A DNA stretch of 57,580 bases, taken from positions 1 to 57,580 of the forward strand of contig MU833346.1 of NCBI GenBank assembly GCA_029204225.1, given 5' to 3'. Below are positions 44,191 to 54,035 of this stretch, one piece after another (position 1 is the first letter of the stretch; each line of letters begins with the position of its first letter). The stretch is from Diphasiastrum complanatum. Lineage: Eukaryota; Streptophyta; Lycopodiopsida; Lycopodiales; Lycopodiaceae. The position numbers and the translations under genes were made by a program. A model generated the notes under the pieces. That model was not told where the DNA came from. It did no database searches and was given only the letters and a program-made list of their open reading frames with translations.

Positions 44191-45005
44191 CTATGATTCT
44201 TGTGGGTAGCAGTCGAACAGACAGAAACCTAAAGAGGTTGCATCTGATCCTAGATCAATGAATAATTCAAGGATCACAAATGTGCAAGAAGAATCTTGAA
44301 TAAATTGAATCACCAAGGAGGAAATTGTGAGCTTAATCTCTAAAGTCTCCCTTAAGGTCACGGTTGGTGCCTTGAGTGTCTTCGCCAGGTTTAGCATGTT
44401 GAAGAACTTCTGATCCTTGATACTGGGAAGAGCCTTGGTGAATATGTCTGCGACCATTTCATATGTGGAACAATTTTTGAGGATTACTTGTCATGAGAAA
44501 ACATTTTCCCGAAGGAAGTGGTATTGGATTTCAATGTGCTTTGACTTGCCTTGAAATATGGGATTCAGTGACAGTGAAATACAGCTCATGTTGTCACATA
44601 GAATGATAGTAGGTTGAAATTGAGTGTGATGTAAGTCGTGGAGTAATAGTCTGATCCATATTGCTTCTTTCTAGGCTTGACATGCTACGTTATACTTTGT
44701 CTCAGCTGAGGATAGCGCTACTGATTTCTGCTTTCTCAAGTTCCATGAAACTGGTCCCCCTACTAAAAAAAACAAAAGTTGGAGGTAGATCTTCTGGTCA
44801 AAATATTTTATCCCCAATCTGATTCGGAATAGCCTTGAAGAACCATTGGGTCGATGGCATTTCCATCATAGCACAATATCTGATCTATATAGCCTTGAAT
44901 ATATTTCATCACTCTTTTTAATGCTTTCCAATGTAAGATCTTGGGATTAGACGTGAATTGACTTAATGTGTTGATTGTGTATGCGAGATCTTCGGCATCT
45001 AATTT
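44191..45005 (-). pseudogene. Copia RNase H fragment
   Basis: The minus strand reads AYTINTLSQFTSNPKILHWK, ALKRVMKYIQGYIDQ and GYSESDWG, followed by SVALSSAETKYNVACQA, a TAG, then KEAIWIRLLLHDLHH, NPIFQGKSKHIEIQYHFLRE and MVADIFTKALPSIKDQKFF. Stops interrupt it at about 44802, 44671 and 44492. No LTR is attached with confidence. Confidence 0.85.
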
Positions 45006-45740
45006 CGGCTAGGGATCCTTCTAGCATGGCTATGGTTGTCTCCCATCTAGTCGATGCTAAGGCTTCTTCTTACTAGCATGAATATGGATGCTAAAAAGAC
45101 AGTACAAGCATAGGATGAGTATTCTGAGGGTAAGATCCGCTCTTCTCTCATTTCTCTACTTAGGAACTCACTCAAATGACGGCTTAACCTAAAACCCAAC
45201 TTCACAAACGCTTAACCTACTTGTGAAAGGCCCAACAATAAAATAAAACTAATTAACTTGGTTCATAGGGAGAAATTATAATACACAGTGTAACAACTAT
45301 AAAATCGTCACAGAGGAGAACTCTCAATGTGAGAAGATAAAGCTCTATTATGCAAATGAGGTTCTTCTTGCAAAATGGACTCTTCCACTCCTATATATAC
45401 TTGGAGTGATGGTCACTTACAAAAAGGCACTATGGAAAAAGTAGGCCACATAGGCTTAACTTAACTTTCAATTAAATTGGTGCCATGGGACAAACCCTCA
45501 ATGGACCATGAACAACTGAAATCACTTAAATTGAACTTATTTAGACTAGCTTAAGTTCCAATAAATTGCTTTAAGTCATTACAACATGGCGCAAAGGCCT
45601 AAACTTGACTAATCCAGTTCTAGGCTTAAGTCTGTATCCTTTTCAAGATGCCTCAAATATTCCTTGGAATATTAGCCTACACTATTCCCTCCGTCAAAAG
45701 ATTGGTGGTCCCACGCCAATTGCCGTTGTCTGTTGTCTTG
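45006..45740. other. Between Copia relic and locus B, no gene
   Basis: Non-coding. TATATATACTTGG near 45393 and several TTAACTTAA-like words could belong to an LTR, but no edge could be set. Confidence 0.4.
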
Positions 45741-45748
45741 TTTGGTCT

Positions 45749-47600
45749 ACCCGCAGCTCTGTATTGATGGCAACCCGGATTTTATGAACTTCTCTGCCAA
45801 TCTGTTCCATTTTTTCGAATCGAAGTTTGCCCAAAATGGTTGCGACCAATAGTAATCGAGCATGTTCTGTAGAAACCTGTACACATACCAACATTCAACC
45901 ATGTCAACATGAAGTTCGTTGGTGATTGCTGCCCGATAGTAAAGCCTTGCCAAATTGATATGATCCATGGGTATGCTTAGGGGCCTATTTAGATCCAAAA
46001 CTATTGGCGGTAGATCTCTATCCCAAAAACAACTCAAAGTAGAAAGGAATGATATTAGACCACAATCATCTGCCTGTTGGCTATGGTGTTTGGCATGTGT
46101 TTCTTCATACTTTGTGTGTAATGCTGATAGCTATTGGCTTAATGTTTTTAGCTGTACTTCTAGCTCCGCAATCCGTGCATTGAGCACAGTTTATTTGCTA
46201 GAGTGGCCTGCTGCAGTTGTTGTGCTTGCCTCTAGTTCACCATCAACACTTGAGTTAACTTTGATATGAAGCGAAAGGTATAGGTGGTGCTTGGAACTGG
46301 TTGAAATCAATCCGTTGAATATTGCCGATCATAGCAGCCCATAAGTTACTGTGGCTTCTCCAGAGTCTTGATGAGATCATCCTTGCATTGTAAGCATGTA
46401 TGAACGTCCCTGTTTATGCGGTGCAACTCTTTGAGGTCAGCCATGAGTTTTCTTCTTTGTTTTTTAACTGAGCGACTTCTTGTTCTAATTTCGTGGAATA
46501 AATTTGCCATTCTTGTACCTTGTTTGTTAGCTTCACATTTTTCTCTTGCGAGAAGTTGCACCAATTCTAATACTCATTGATTGAAGAGTAGAGGTAATGC
46601 ATGGCATCACTTTGAGCGTTGATGGCCCATCGCACATTTTTCGGAAGATACTACCACTCTCCAATAGGAGGATACTATTGAGAGGTGAATGCATAGGATG
46701 GTGGGAGATTTTGTTGTGTGTTTTGATACAATGTGGTGTACTGTTCATGATGGATGGATTGAGCAGGTGGAGGTTGTGATGTTAGAGTGATGGTGATAGG
46801 AATTGGAGATGTGTTGGCAGTTGTGATCGGAAAAATGGAAAGTATTGTGGAAGTGGTGGCAATAGCGATAGTGGTGCATGTAGGAATTGGTGTGGTGGTA
46901 GCAGATGGCATGTTTAACAGTGAAAGTGAGAATTATCCATTGTTGAAAGATGTGTCAAAGACATTTGAAAAATGCATCAAAAATTGCATAGATGTGGTTG
47001 TGATTGGTGCGGTGGGGAGTGGGAGTGTGTTTGTGGAGGCAATAGGGAGTGTAGTGGTGAGGGTGAGTGTGCTGGGTAGTGTGACACTGATGGTTGGTGT
47101 GATGGGAATTGATGAAATGGTGGTTCGTGGGTCACTTACCATGATCGGCACAGGTGGAACACCAGGTTTTGTCTCTGTCTCCTTTGCCTCAGAATGTGTC
47201 GTCGAAGGATTTGATGTTGCAGTCAATTCTTCAATGTCTTCAGTGATTTTCTCTATTGAGGTGTCTTTAGGCATTGGATAGGGTGATTTATGTTGTGTCT
47301 CCCATTTCGTTGATATGTCCATACCCCTGGATGGTGGATTTGTGCAAGTGTTGTTTGCTATTGCTGGATGAGTCTTTACCTTGTGTATGGCCCTCTGAAT
47401 GTTCTTTTGTGTGTTGGCTATGGTCATGCTCTTTTAACCGTCGTGGCTCTAACTCTGCTTCCTTGCCACGTGTGGATGATACTGGTGTGTTTCTGCTAGT
47501 GAAGTGGCGTCGCTTGGGTGTTGGCCTGCTTGTTTCCTTTGCCTCGCCCCCTTTTATCCTCTTGGAGTGCTAAGCTCGTGCCGAGGTGGTATGTGGCACG
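45749..47600 (-). pseudogene. Unrecognised coiled-coil protein family, locus B
   Basis: Read on the minus strand from about 47573. It starts with a basic, Ser/Lys-rich N-terminus (KRIKGGEAKETSRPTPKRR), then a Thr/Pro-rich frame (47427-46933) and a second Thr/Ser/Pro-rich frame (46911-46675). Next come YPPIGEW, YLPKNVRWAINAQSDAMHYL and a coiled coil (EKNVKLTNKVQEWQIYSTKL then EQEVAQLKNKEEN; about 46550-46430). A second coil segment (LNARIAELEVQLKTLSQ, about 46190-46135) runs directly into the conserved domain SCFWDRDLPPIVLDLNRPL (46034) and LARLYYRAAITNELHVDMV, ending at 45749. Stops inside the coherent frames are TAG or TAA in Gln-like places (46567, 46651, 46675, 46131, 46191). Same family as loci A and C. 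Confidence 0.55.
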
Positions 47601-47639
47601 TCTGGATATTTCTCTTGCACAAAATCCGAAGGCCGACTT

Positions 47640-48060
47640 CATATTTTTGAACCTTCACATTATTTCTTCTTTTACTTTAAAATAATTTTTTAGGCACCTT
47701 CGCCCTTTTTCCTCCTTAGTGAAAAATGCGACACACTGGCCAAGTGGCCAGAATGCCTTAGAAATCATTTTTAAAGCACCTTTGTCTTTTTTGCCTTTTT
47801 CGTTGTTAAATCTAAGGCACCTTCGCCTTCCTCACTGCCTTTAAATCTATGGCACCTTCGCCCTCCTCATTGTCTTTAAGTTTAAGGGACCTTCGCCTTC
47901 TTCACTGCCTTAAGTGTAAGGCACTTTTTCGGCTTTTTTGCCTTCTTCGCTGCCTTGAATCTAAGGGCGCCTTAGGGATTTACATACCTTTAGTATAAGG
48001 GCACCTTCAGGAGTTGCATACCTTCAGTCTAAGGGCACCTTCAGATTTTTCGGCTTTTTC
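47640..48060. repeat. Minisatellite, GGCACCTTCGCC core
   Basis: About nine imperfect units of roughly 40-50 bp built on AAATCTAAGGCACCTTCGCC followed by TTC/TCACTGCCTT. Later units change to AAGGGCACCTTCAG. The array lies just outside a Copia-type LTR end. Confidence 0.88.
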
Positions 48061-48422
48061 GCATTTTTGTAAGATATTTTGTTCCTCGTCACTTGTAAAA
48101 CTATATATTAGCTGATTCAAGCTATGTAAGTGTTAATTTTTGAATTGAGTCAATTGAATTTCTCTTTCAATCAGGATTTTTATCTGTAGCTAGCTTTATC
48201 ACGCTTAGCAAGCTGAAGTTATTACTTCAAGCTATTGTACTCACTGTTGATATTTATCATAGTGCAATTTTTGTCTCACTATTGTGTCGTTCATTTGCGC
48301 ATTCTGTATGAATTCTTCTACTTGAATAACTCATTGCTAACTGTTGCATTTCCGTTCCTACATGCCGCGCTCCAATCCTCAAGTTTCTGGTGTTGCTCAC
48401 GCCCACACGTAATTTTAGGACA
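48061..48422 (+). repeat. Probable Copia 5' LTR, right end
   Basis: Non-coding DNA ending in GTAATTTTAGGACA directly before a perfect primer-binding site. A TATATATTAGC block at 48105 may be its promoter. The left edge is unknown and could lie within the minisatellite. Confidence 0.5.
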
Positions 48423-48434
48423 TGGTATCAGAGC
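48423..48434 (+). promoter_or_regulatory. Primer-binding site, Copia, plus strand
   Basis: TGGTATCAGAGC, followed by GGGC. It is 133 bp upstream of a gag ATG at 48567. Confidence 0.88.
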
Positions 48435-48566
48435 GGGCATTTTAAGTAATCTGCATTTCTACTACGGATTATCACTCTTGTTTCTACCAAGATGTCTTTC
48501 TAGCAAACACGCAGACAATAGTACTCCGACAGTCGTTGTTTCTACCAACGAACTCGTTCAACTACA

Positions 48567-48767
48567 ATGGATCCATCATCTAGTTCATCTCTCATTGACA
48601 AACTCGATGGAGATAACTACCATCTTTGAAAATTCAAGATGAAGGTTATACTTCTAGCCACATAACTGTGGGACATCATTGATGGCACATAGCTCAAACC
48701 AAAAGGTTATGCAGCCGTCATCACCAAGTAGAGACTGAGAGATGGCAAAGCATAGGTGCTAAATGCA
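48567..48767 (+). pseudogene. Copia gag N-terminal fragment
   Basis: Reads MDPSSSSSLIDKLDGDNYHL, a TGA where relatives have Trp, then KFKMKVILLAT, a stop, LWDIIDGT, a stop and LKPKGYAAVITK. After RLRDGKA it passes, in the same frame, into Ty3/gypsy reverse transcriptase at about 48760. Confidence 0.8.
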
Positions 48768-49816
48768 GTCACCAAAGAAGATCATTTTTCTTTACCATTT
48801 ACGAAAAGTGTCCTTGATAGAGTAGCTGGTGCAGAGGCCTACAATTTTTTAGACAGCTTCAATGGCTACAACCAGGTGAAGATAGCCCCCCAGGACTAGC
48901 ATAAGACAGCATTTGTCATGGAATGGGGAACCTATGCCTATAAAGTGATGTCGTTCGAACTTTGCAATGCCCCAAGCACCTTCTAGCAAGTCATGCAGGC
49001 GACATTCAAAAATTCTCTGCAAAAATTTATGGAAATTTTCTTGGATGATCTGTGCGTGCATGGACCAGACTCAGAACACTTATCCAACTTGGAGAAGGTG
49101 TTACAAAAATGCCGCAACTACCAGATCTTCCTAAATCCAAAAAAATGTCAATTATGGATAACACATGGCTTGATTCTTGGCCACATAGTGTCAAGACACG
49201 GGATCGCCACAGATCTAAGAAAGATCAGGATCATTATTGATCTACCACCACCGGGGATGATCCACGAAGTCTATATCTTCATGGGTCATGCTAACTATTA
49301 TAGGATCTTCATTCTTGATTTTGAGGAGTTAGCCCGACCAATTTACAAACTCACAACGGATCCACATTGGAACGAGAAAGCCCTAAAGGTTTTCTAGAAG
49401 CTTAAGGATGCATTGGTTTCAGCACCAATCTTACGCCCACCCAATTGGTCCATTGAGTTTCATGTGCATACGGACGCATCGAAGTATGCAGTTGGAGCAG
49501 TCTTAACCCAGCCAGGTGAACACAAAAAGGATTTTCCAATCCGATTTGCAAGCCAACAGCTCAGTGATACCGAAATGAACTATTCAACCACAGAGCGGGA
49601 AGCATTGGCAATGATTTATGCAGTTAAGAAATTTTGACATTACCTGATGGCCACACATTTTGCTTTTTATACGGACCATCAACCCTTGCTCTATCTCATT
49701 AATAAAACTTGCAACACCGGGAGAATCACCAGATGGCTACTTCTGTTGTTGGAATTTGATTTTCGGATAGTAGTTCGCAAGGGAAAACAACATTACATGG
49801 CAGCTCTAAGGTAATG
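48760..49816 (+). pseudogene. Ty3/gypsy RT-RNase H fragment
   Basis: RT begins VLNAVTKEDHFSLPFTKSVL and DRVAGAEAYNFLDSFNGYNQ. The catalytic block is MEIFLDDLCVHGPDSEHLSN, followed by LNPKKCQLWITHGLILGHIV and FMGHANYYRIF. RNase H has HTDASKYAVGAVLTQPGEH, NYSTTEREALAM and FYTDHQPLLYL, all with the acidic residues in place. Stops at 48897, 48984, 49395 (all TAG) and 49636 (TGA) fall where relatives carry Gln or Arg. It ends at about 49816 against a Copia fragment of opposite strand. Confidence 0.92.
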
Positions 49817-50820
49817 ATACCCGATTTCAATATGTTATTCCATGAGATTGGGCCTTGGTTGTATAAAAAATACAAATTCAAAAGTTGATTTTCTGGTGTC
49901 GACATCTCCTGCCCAATCCGCATCTGTGTAGGCTTCAAGGATGTTGGTAGTTTGGCTACCTCCATAGCAGTTGCTGAGTGTTGTCGTTGCTTGGATATAC
50001 TTCATGACCTTTGTTAGTGTTTTCCAATGAGCTACGTCTGAATTTGATAGGAATTGGCTGAGAGTACTGACTGAATATGCAAGGTCTGGTCGCATGCAAA
50101 TCATTGCGTACATCAGTGAGCCAATGATGGATTGAAACAGGTAGCGCTTCATCTCCTCCTTTTCTATCTCAATTTGAGGAGATTGTTTTTTTGATAGCTT
50201 TAGTCCAGGGTTGAGTGGAAAGAGACTGGGTTTGCAGTTGGCCATTCCATACTTTTCCAACACGTTGTTGAGATATCATTGCTGACTAATAAAGATCAGT
50301 CTACTGGGTCGATCTCATTGAATTTGAATTATGAGACAATAGTGGGCTGGACCCATGTCAGTCATCTTGTATTCCTGGTTCAGCATGCATTTTGTATTCT
50401 TTATCAGATTCAGATTATTACTAAATAAGAGCGTATCATCTATGTAGAGAATGATGATGATGAAGTAATCTGATACAGACTTGAAATAGACATTTGAGTC
50501 CACTGAGTTTGGAATGAAACCATATTCTATCAGAAATGCGTTGATCTTCTAGAACCAGGCTCTGGGTGATTGTTTCACCCTGTAGAGCGCCTTGTGGATT
50601 TTGCATACAAGGTGCTATTGCTCGCCGTTGAGTTCGTATCCCTCTGGCTGCATCATGTAGATCTCCTCTTCGATGGTTCCATTGAGGAAAGCGATATGGA
50701 CATCCATCTGGTGGACTTCAAGATTTGCTGCAGCTACAAAGGAGAGGAGTAGGCGAATCGAAGCATGTTTGACGACTGCGTTGAAGGTTTATGAGTAATC
50801 TAGATTCCTCTTTCAGCATA
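49817..50820 (-). pseudogene. Copia RT-RNase H fragment
   Basis: RT starts near 50815 (KHASIRLLLSFVAAANLEVH, then QMDVHIAFLNGTIEEEIYMM) and includes IIIILYIDDTLLFSNN (about 50455-50410). RNase H begins SIIGSLMYAMICMRPDLAYS and EAYTDADWAGDVDTRKS. An internal deletion after KSTFEFVFF removes the middle of RNase H before HIEIGYHYL. TAG stops at 50615 and 50549 and a TAA near 50796 sit at Gln-like positions. Confidence 0.9.
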
Positions 50821-51113
50821 TTGATCTTAGCCCGACTGGCCATTTTTTGATTTTCTATCACCTGTGTAGAAGATGACGTTGTATCTGAGTCTATCTTGAT
50901 TGACTTCAAGGAATCCAACACTTTTTTTTTACCCTTTTTTGTCATTTTGGTGGATTTATCCTTGTTGTCTTTCACTGGGACTGCCATGACATTCTCCTCA
51001 CGGTTGCGAATATCAACATCCACTGTAGCTATCGCCTCTTCGAGTAGATCACTCCATCAGATCACCTGATTCTAGCGTTGTTTCAACTGATTCTTCTTAT
51101 TTGCAGGTGCCTT
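50821..51113 (-). other. Integrase-RT linker-like segment
   Basis: A minus-strand frame rich in Lys and Ser (DNKDKSTKMTKKGKKKVLDS) leads into the RT at 50820. It has the composition of the variable Copia linker but no diagnostic motif. Confidence 0.4.
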
Positions 51114-51566
51114 TCATGGATCGATCCTTGAGACTTTCGCCATAGCAAACGTTTGTGGTGGTTGAGCTGGTACTTTCTTGGTTCTGTAACGATCTGGGTC
51201 CATGTGATGTAGGACCTGTTCATCAGTCAGCTCAATTTCCTTATTATAAGTTAGAGCATGTTGCCAAGGGACTAGATCATCGTCCACTGGGTTCTCAATA
51301 GGCTCCACTGACAGCCATGCTACGTTTATCATATTCACGCCAAATGTGACTGGTGTGTCCATGGTGTAACATTTGGGTGAAGATGTACTAGGTATTGGAT
51401 CTGATTCATATTGACATGTCTGGCAGTCAATAGTTGCTAATGCATCTGTCCATATCACGACATCCGTCTCTGAATTATAGTGACCTCCCTTGGCTAGCCT
51501 TGGGCGATCAATCGTGTGATCTGCCGTGGATGATCTGTCATCAGCTTTGGGTGCAATAGGTTTCAC
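51114..51566 (-). CDS. Unidentified retroelement-associated frame
   Basis: A 150-codon frame starting MKPIAPKADDRSSTADHTID, with WTDALATIDCQTCQYESDPI, VNMINVAWLSVEPIENPVDD and ELTDEQVLHHMDPDRYRTKK. I do not recognise it. It lies between a Copia RT fragment and a leader region that ends in a Gypsy-type primer-binding site on the same strand. It could therefore be the first coding region of the element whose LTR is at 52229, or a decayed integrase tail. No transmembrane or signal segment is seen. Confidence 0.35.
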   Translation of the reverse strand: MKPIAPKADDRSSTADHTIDRPRLAKGGHYNSETDVVIWTDALATIDCQTCQYESDPIPSTSSPKCYTMDTPVTFGVNMINVAWLSVEPIENPVDDDLVPWQHALTYNKEIELTDEQVLHHMDPDRYRTKKVPAQPPQTFAMAKVSRIDP

Positions 51567-52205
51567 CGCCCATGTGGTTGGATCAACCTTTACAGCCTGT
51601 TCTCTGGAATTGAAAGTTTTGTTGTTTGCGAGAGTTCACTGGTACTTTCCCATCTTTTTTTCACTAGAATCTCTCGCACAGGCACTTAGACATCAAACTA
51701 ACTCTCGCAAGCTTCTCTGTGTCCTGGTCTCACTGAGATGGAACTTCAAAGGGGTCTGCGAGAGTTCTTATGAAGATTTGAATTTTTTTCAAGGGTTTTT
51801 TTGAGTTTTTTATGATTTTTCTCTGATTTTTACAATCTGTCTGGAACTAACTCTCGCAAGCTTCTATGCAGGTCTGGGATAGTACCTTGGAGCTACTGCC
51901 AGTCATGCAAGAGTTGATTCACACTGGTTCTGGAGATATAAAAATATGATGAGATTTTAGGCTCTTTTTCTCTCCAAAATTGCATATTGGTGTGTTTTTT
52001 TGGGTTTTTTGGCTGGTTGGTTTGGGTTTCAAGCCCTTAGAGCCTGTTCAGGACCTCCTCTACCCTCTCACACCTCCTCCGCTAGCTGTGAATAGTCCAA
52101 ACACAAAAAATACAGAAAACTAACTCTAAACACCCAAAAATCTACCTAAAACTACTCTAAAAAACAAGAAAATAGCTAAAATGCAGCTAAACTAGTTAGT
52201 GGAAA
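51567..52205 (-). other. Retroelement leader with short direct repeats
   Basis: ACTAACTCTCGCAAGCTTCT occurs at about 51699 and again at about 51847, and GCGAGAGTTC at about 51628 and 51757 (the same word, inverted). No coding sequence is apparent. Confidence 0.5.
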
Positions 52206-52227
52206 CCTATCCCAGGCAACGACGCCA
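52206..52227 (-). promoter_or_regulatory. Primer-binding site, Gypsy type
   Basis: The minus strand reads TGGCGTCGTTGCCTGGGA, close to the common plant Gypsy site TGGCGCCGTTGCC. It lies one base from a TGTAGGG LTR edge at 52229. Confidence 0.7.
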
Positions 52228-52228
52228 C

Positions 52229-52763
52229 TGTAGGGTCGAAGATCTTGCGTAGTATAGCCCTCTCGCCTGTCAACAAGGGTTAGATCACTGGATAGGTACC
52301 TAACTATGCATAGATGCTAAATTTAGTTAGTTTCCTACTTCCTCCCTAACTCTATTCACCACTAACACTACTCTCCCTTAACTCTACTCCTCTACACTAA
52401 CATTCATCATGATTTGGGTGAAGGAAAGGGATAGAAAGGAAGACTCATAATTCACCATTCTCTCATCCCATTTGAATGCTTCAGATAGCACCCCCTTGGT
52501 CTCTTCATCTTGATCTAAGGGTCCACAGAAAGTACATTGGAAATCACAAGATTCATGTGAGTCCAAAGGACCCAACTCTAAAAAGTAAACTCTAACTTTA
52601 GAATTGACTTTGGGCCTCAAGTTTTATTTTTAATTACAAAGGGCCCAAGTCTATTATTTTATTTACAACTTCACTTGCATGCTCATTGGGCCATGGGCTT
52701 ATACACGCCAGATGCCATGCCCTCGCAACACATTTTATTGGATGATTTTATTTATTTACACTT
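52229..52763 (-). repeat. Probable Gypsy 5' LTR
   Basis: Starts TGTAGGGTCG beside the primer-binding site. The outer edge is inferred from the start of the next LTR. No partner LTR is seen in the window. Confidence 0.5.
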
Positions 52764-53456
52764 TGTTGGGAATACCCCCAACAAACTCCACCTCATAATT
52801 AACTAGCGGAATCGAATTTTTCTTTTCAAAAACAGGTTGTAGCTCCAAATGATATACATCCTATACATTACATAGGTCCACCAGAAATCAATCAAGACAA
52901 TAAACAAGTTGGAAATCAAAATGTGTACTAAATTTATTTTAAAATGTGCAATGTAAACTGCTCTCGGGTAGAGAGAGAAAATCAATGATGAAAAACTCGA
53001 GTAGAGAGAGAATGAGTCCAAAACACCAAAATCTCATTATTCACAATATGGCAAAACATGCCAAGCTTTTTCTACATGAGAGAGACTCGAATTCTTACAG
53101 TGGAGTTGCATGGAAAGACCACTTAACTGAACTAATTCACCTACCAGAGACATGCATGGATGTTGCATGTATTGCATGTCACCTCATAAAACTGCCTAGA
53201 CATGTGTAGATCACATAAACCACTTTGCATGTTGCATGCACTAATTGCATGTGGCTTGCATGCATACAGTATGACATTGCATGCTATCTAAACTTTTGCA
53301 TGTCATCAAAATTGAATCTATCTAAAATCCAACTATACTAGAAGGTTATGTGCTCAATTCACATACCTTTTATGTACAACATGAAATCTAGTGGAAATAA
53401 ATATGGACATGGTCCCAAACTAGAGATAGGAAGATAATATTTTAATAATCTTCACA
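52764..53456 (-). repeat. Copia LTR, same family as 14.3-18.3 kb
   Basis: Begins TGTTGGGAATACCCCCAACA, itself palindromic, and ends AATCTTCACA followed by CTCCTCCC, the same LTR/polypurine junction as at 15051. It carries CTCTCGGGTAGAGAGAGAAA near 52962 and a variant near 52996. Length is 693 bp, against 721-736 bp for the complete element. Confidence 0.75.
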
Positions 53457-54035
53457 CTCCTCCCTAAAATTTATATTCCTATCAACATAGAGTCAGAAAT
53501 TAGGCCAAGGTTAGACCTCATCTTGATAAATACATTCTTGAGTAGTGGTTTGGTGAGAAGATCTGCAACACAATTTGTAGAATCAACATGCTCCAATGAG
53601 ATCTCTCTCCCACTGACTTTTTCCCTTACAAAATGATGAGCTACTTCAATGTGTTTGCTCCTTGCATGAAAACTGGATTATTTGCAAGAGCTTGAACAGA
53701 AATGTTGTCATTCTTGATAATTGGAAGATCTTCATCGGCATAACAAGTAGCCTTTTGATCCATAAAAACTCCTTTGTTGTGGTTGTAAGAGATTTATACT
53801 CAGCTTCACAGGATGATAAGGAAATAGTTGCCTACTACTTTGATAGCCAAGGAACCAAGTTTCCCTCCAAGAAATATAGTGTAAGCACTTGTGGATTTTC
53901 CATCCAACCTATCTCCTGCAAAATTTGAATCTGAAAAAGCAATCAAAGTCAGATCTTCTCCCTTGTAGAATAGTCCAAAATCTAAGGTAAAAGATATATA
54001 CCTCAAGATTCTTTTAGCCAACTTGTTCACTTATT
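53457..54035 (-). pseudogene. Copia RNase H fragment next to its 3' LTR
   Basis: The minus strand reads ILRYISFTLDFGLFYKGEDL, SDSNFAGDRLDGKSTSAYTI and FLGGKL, then decayed sequence down to the polypurine tract (GGGAGGAGTG) at 53457. It matches the RNase H of the element at 14.3-18.3 kb in wording (TSAYTIFLGG). The 5' side is cut off at about 54035. Confidence 0.8.

Noticed and set aside
46787-47281. Val/Gly-rich plus-strand frame of 164 codons
   Set aside because: It overlaps the Thr/Pro-rich frames of locus B in antisense. The composition (GTG/GGT) is the complement of ACC/CAC codons.
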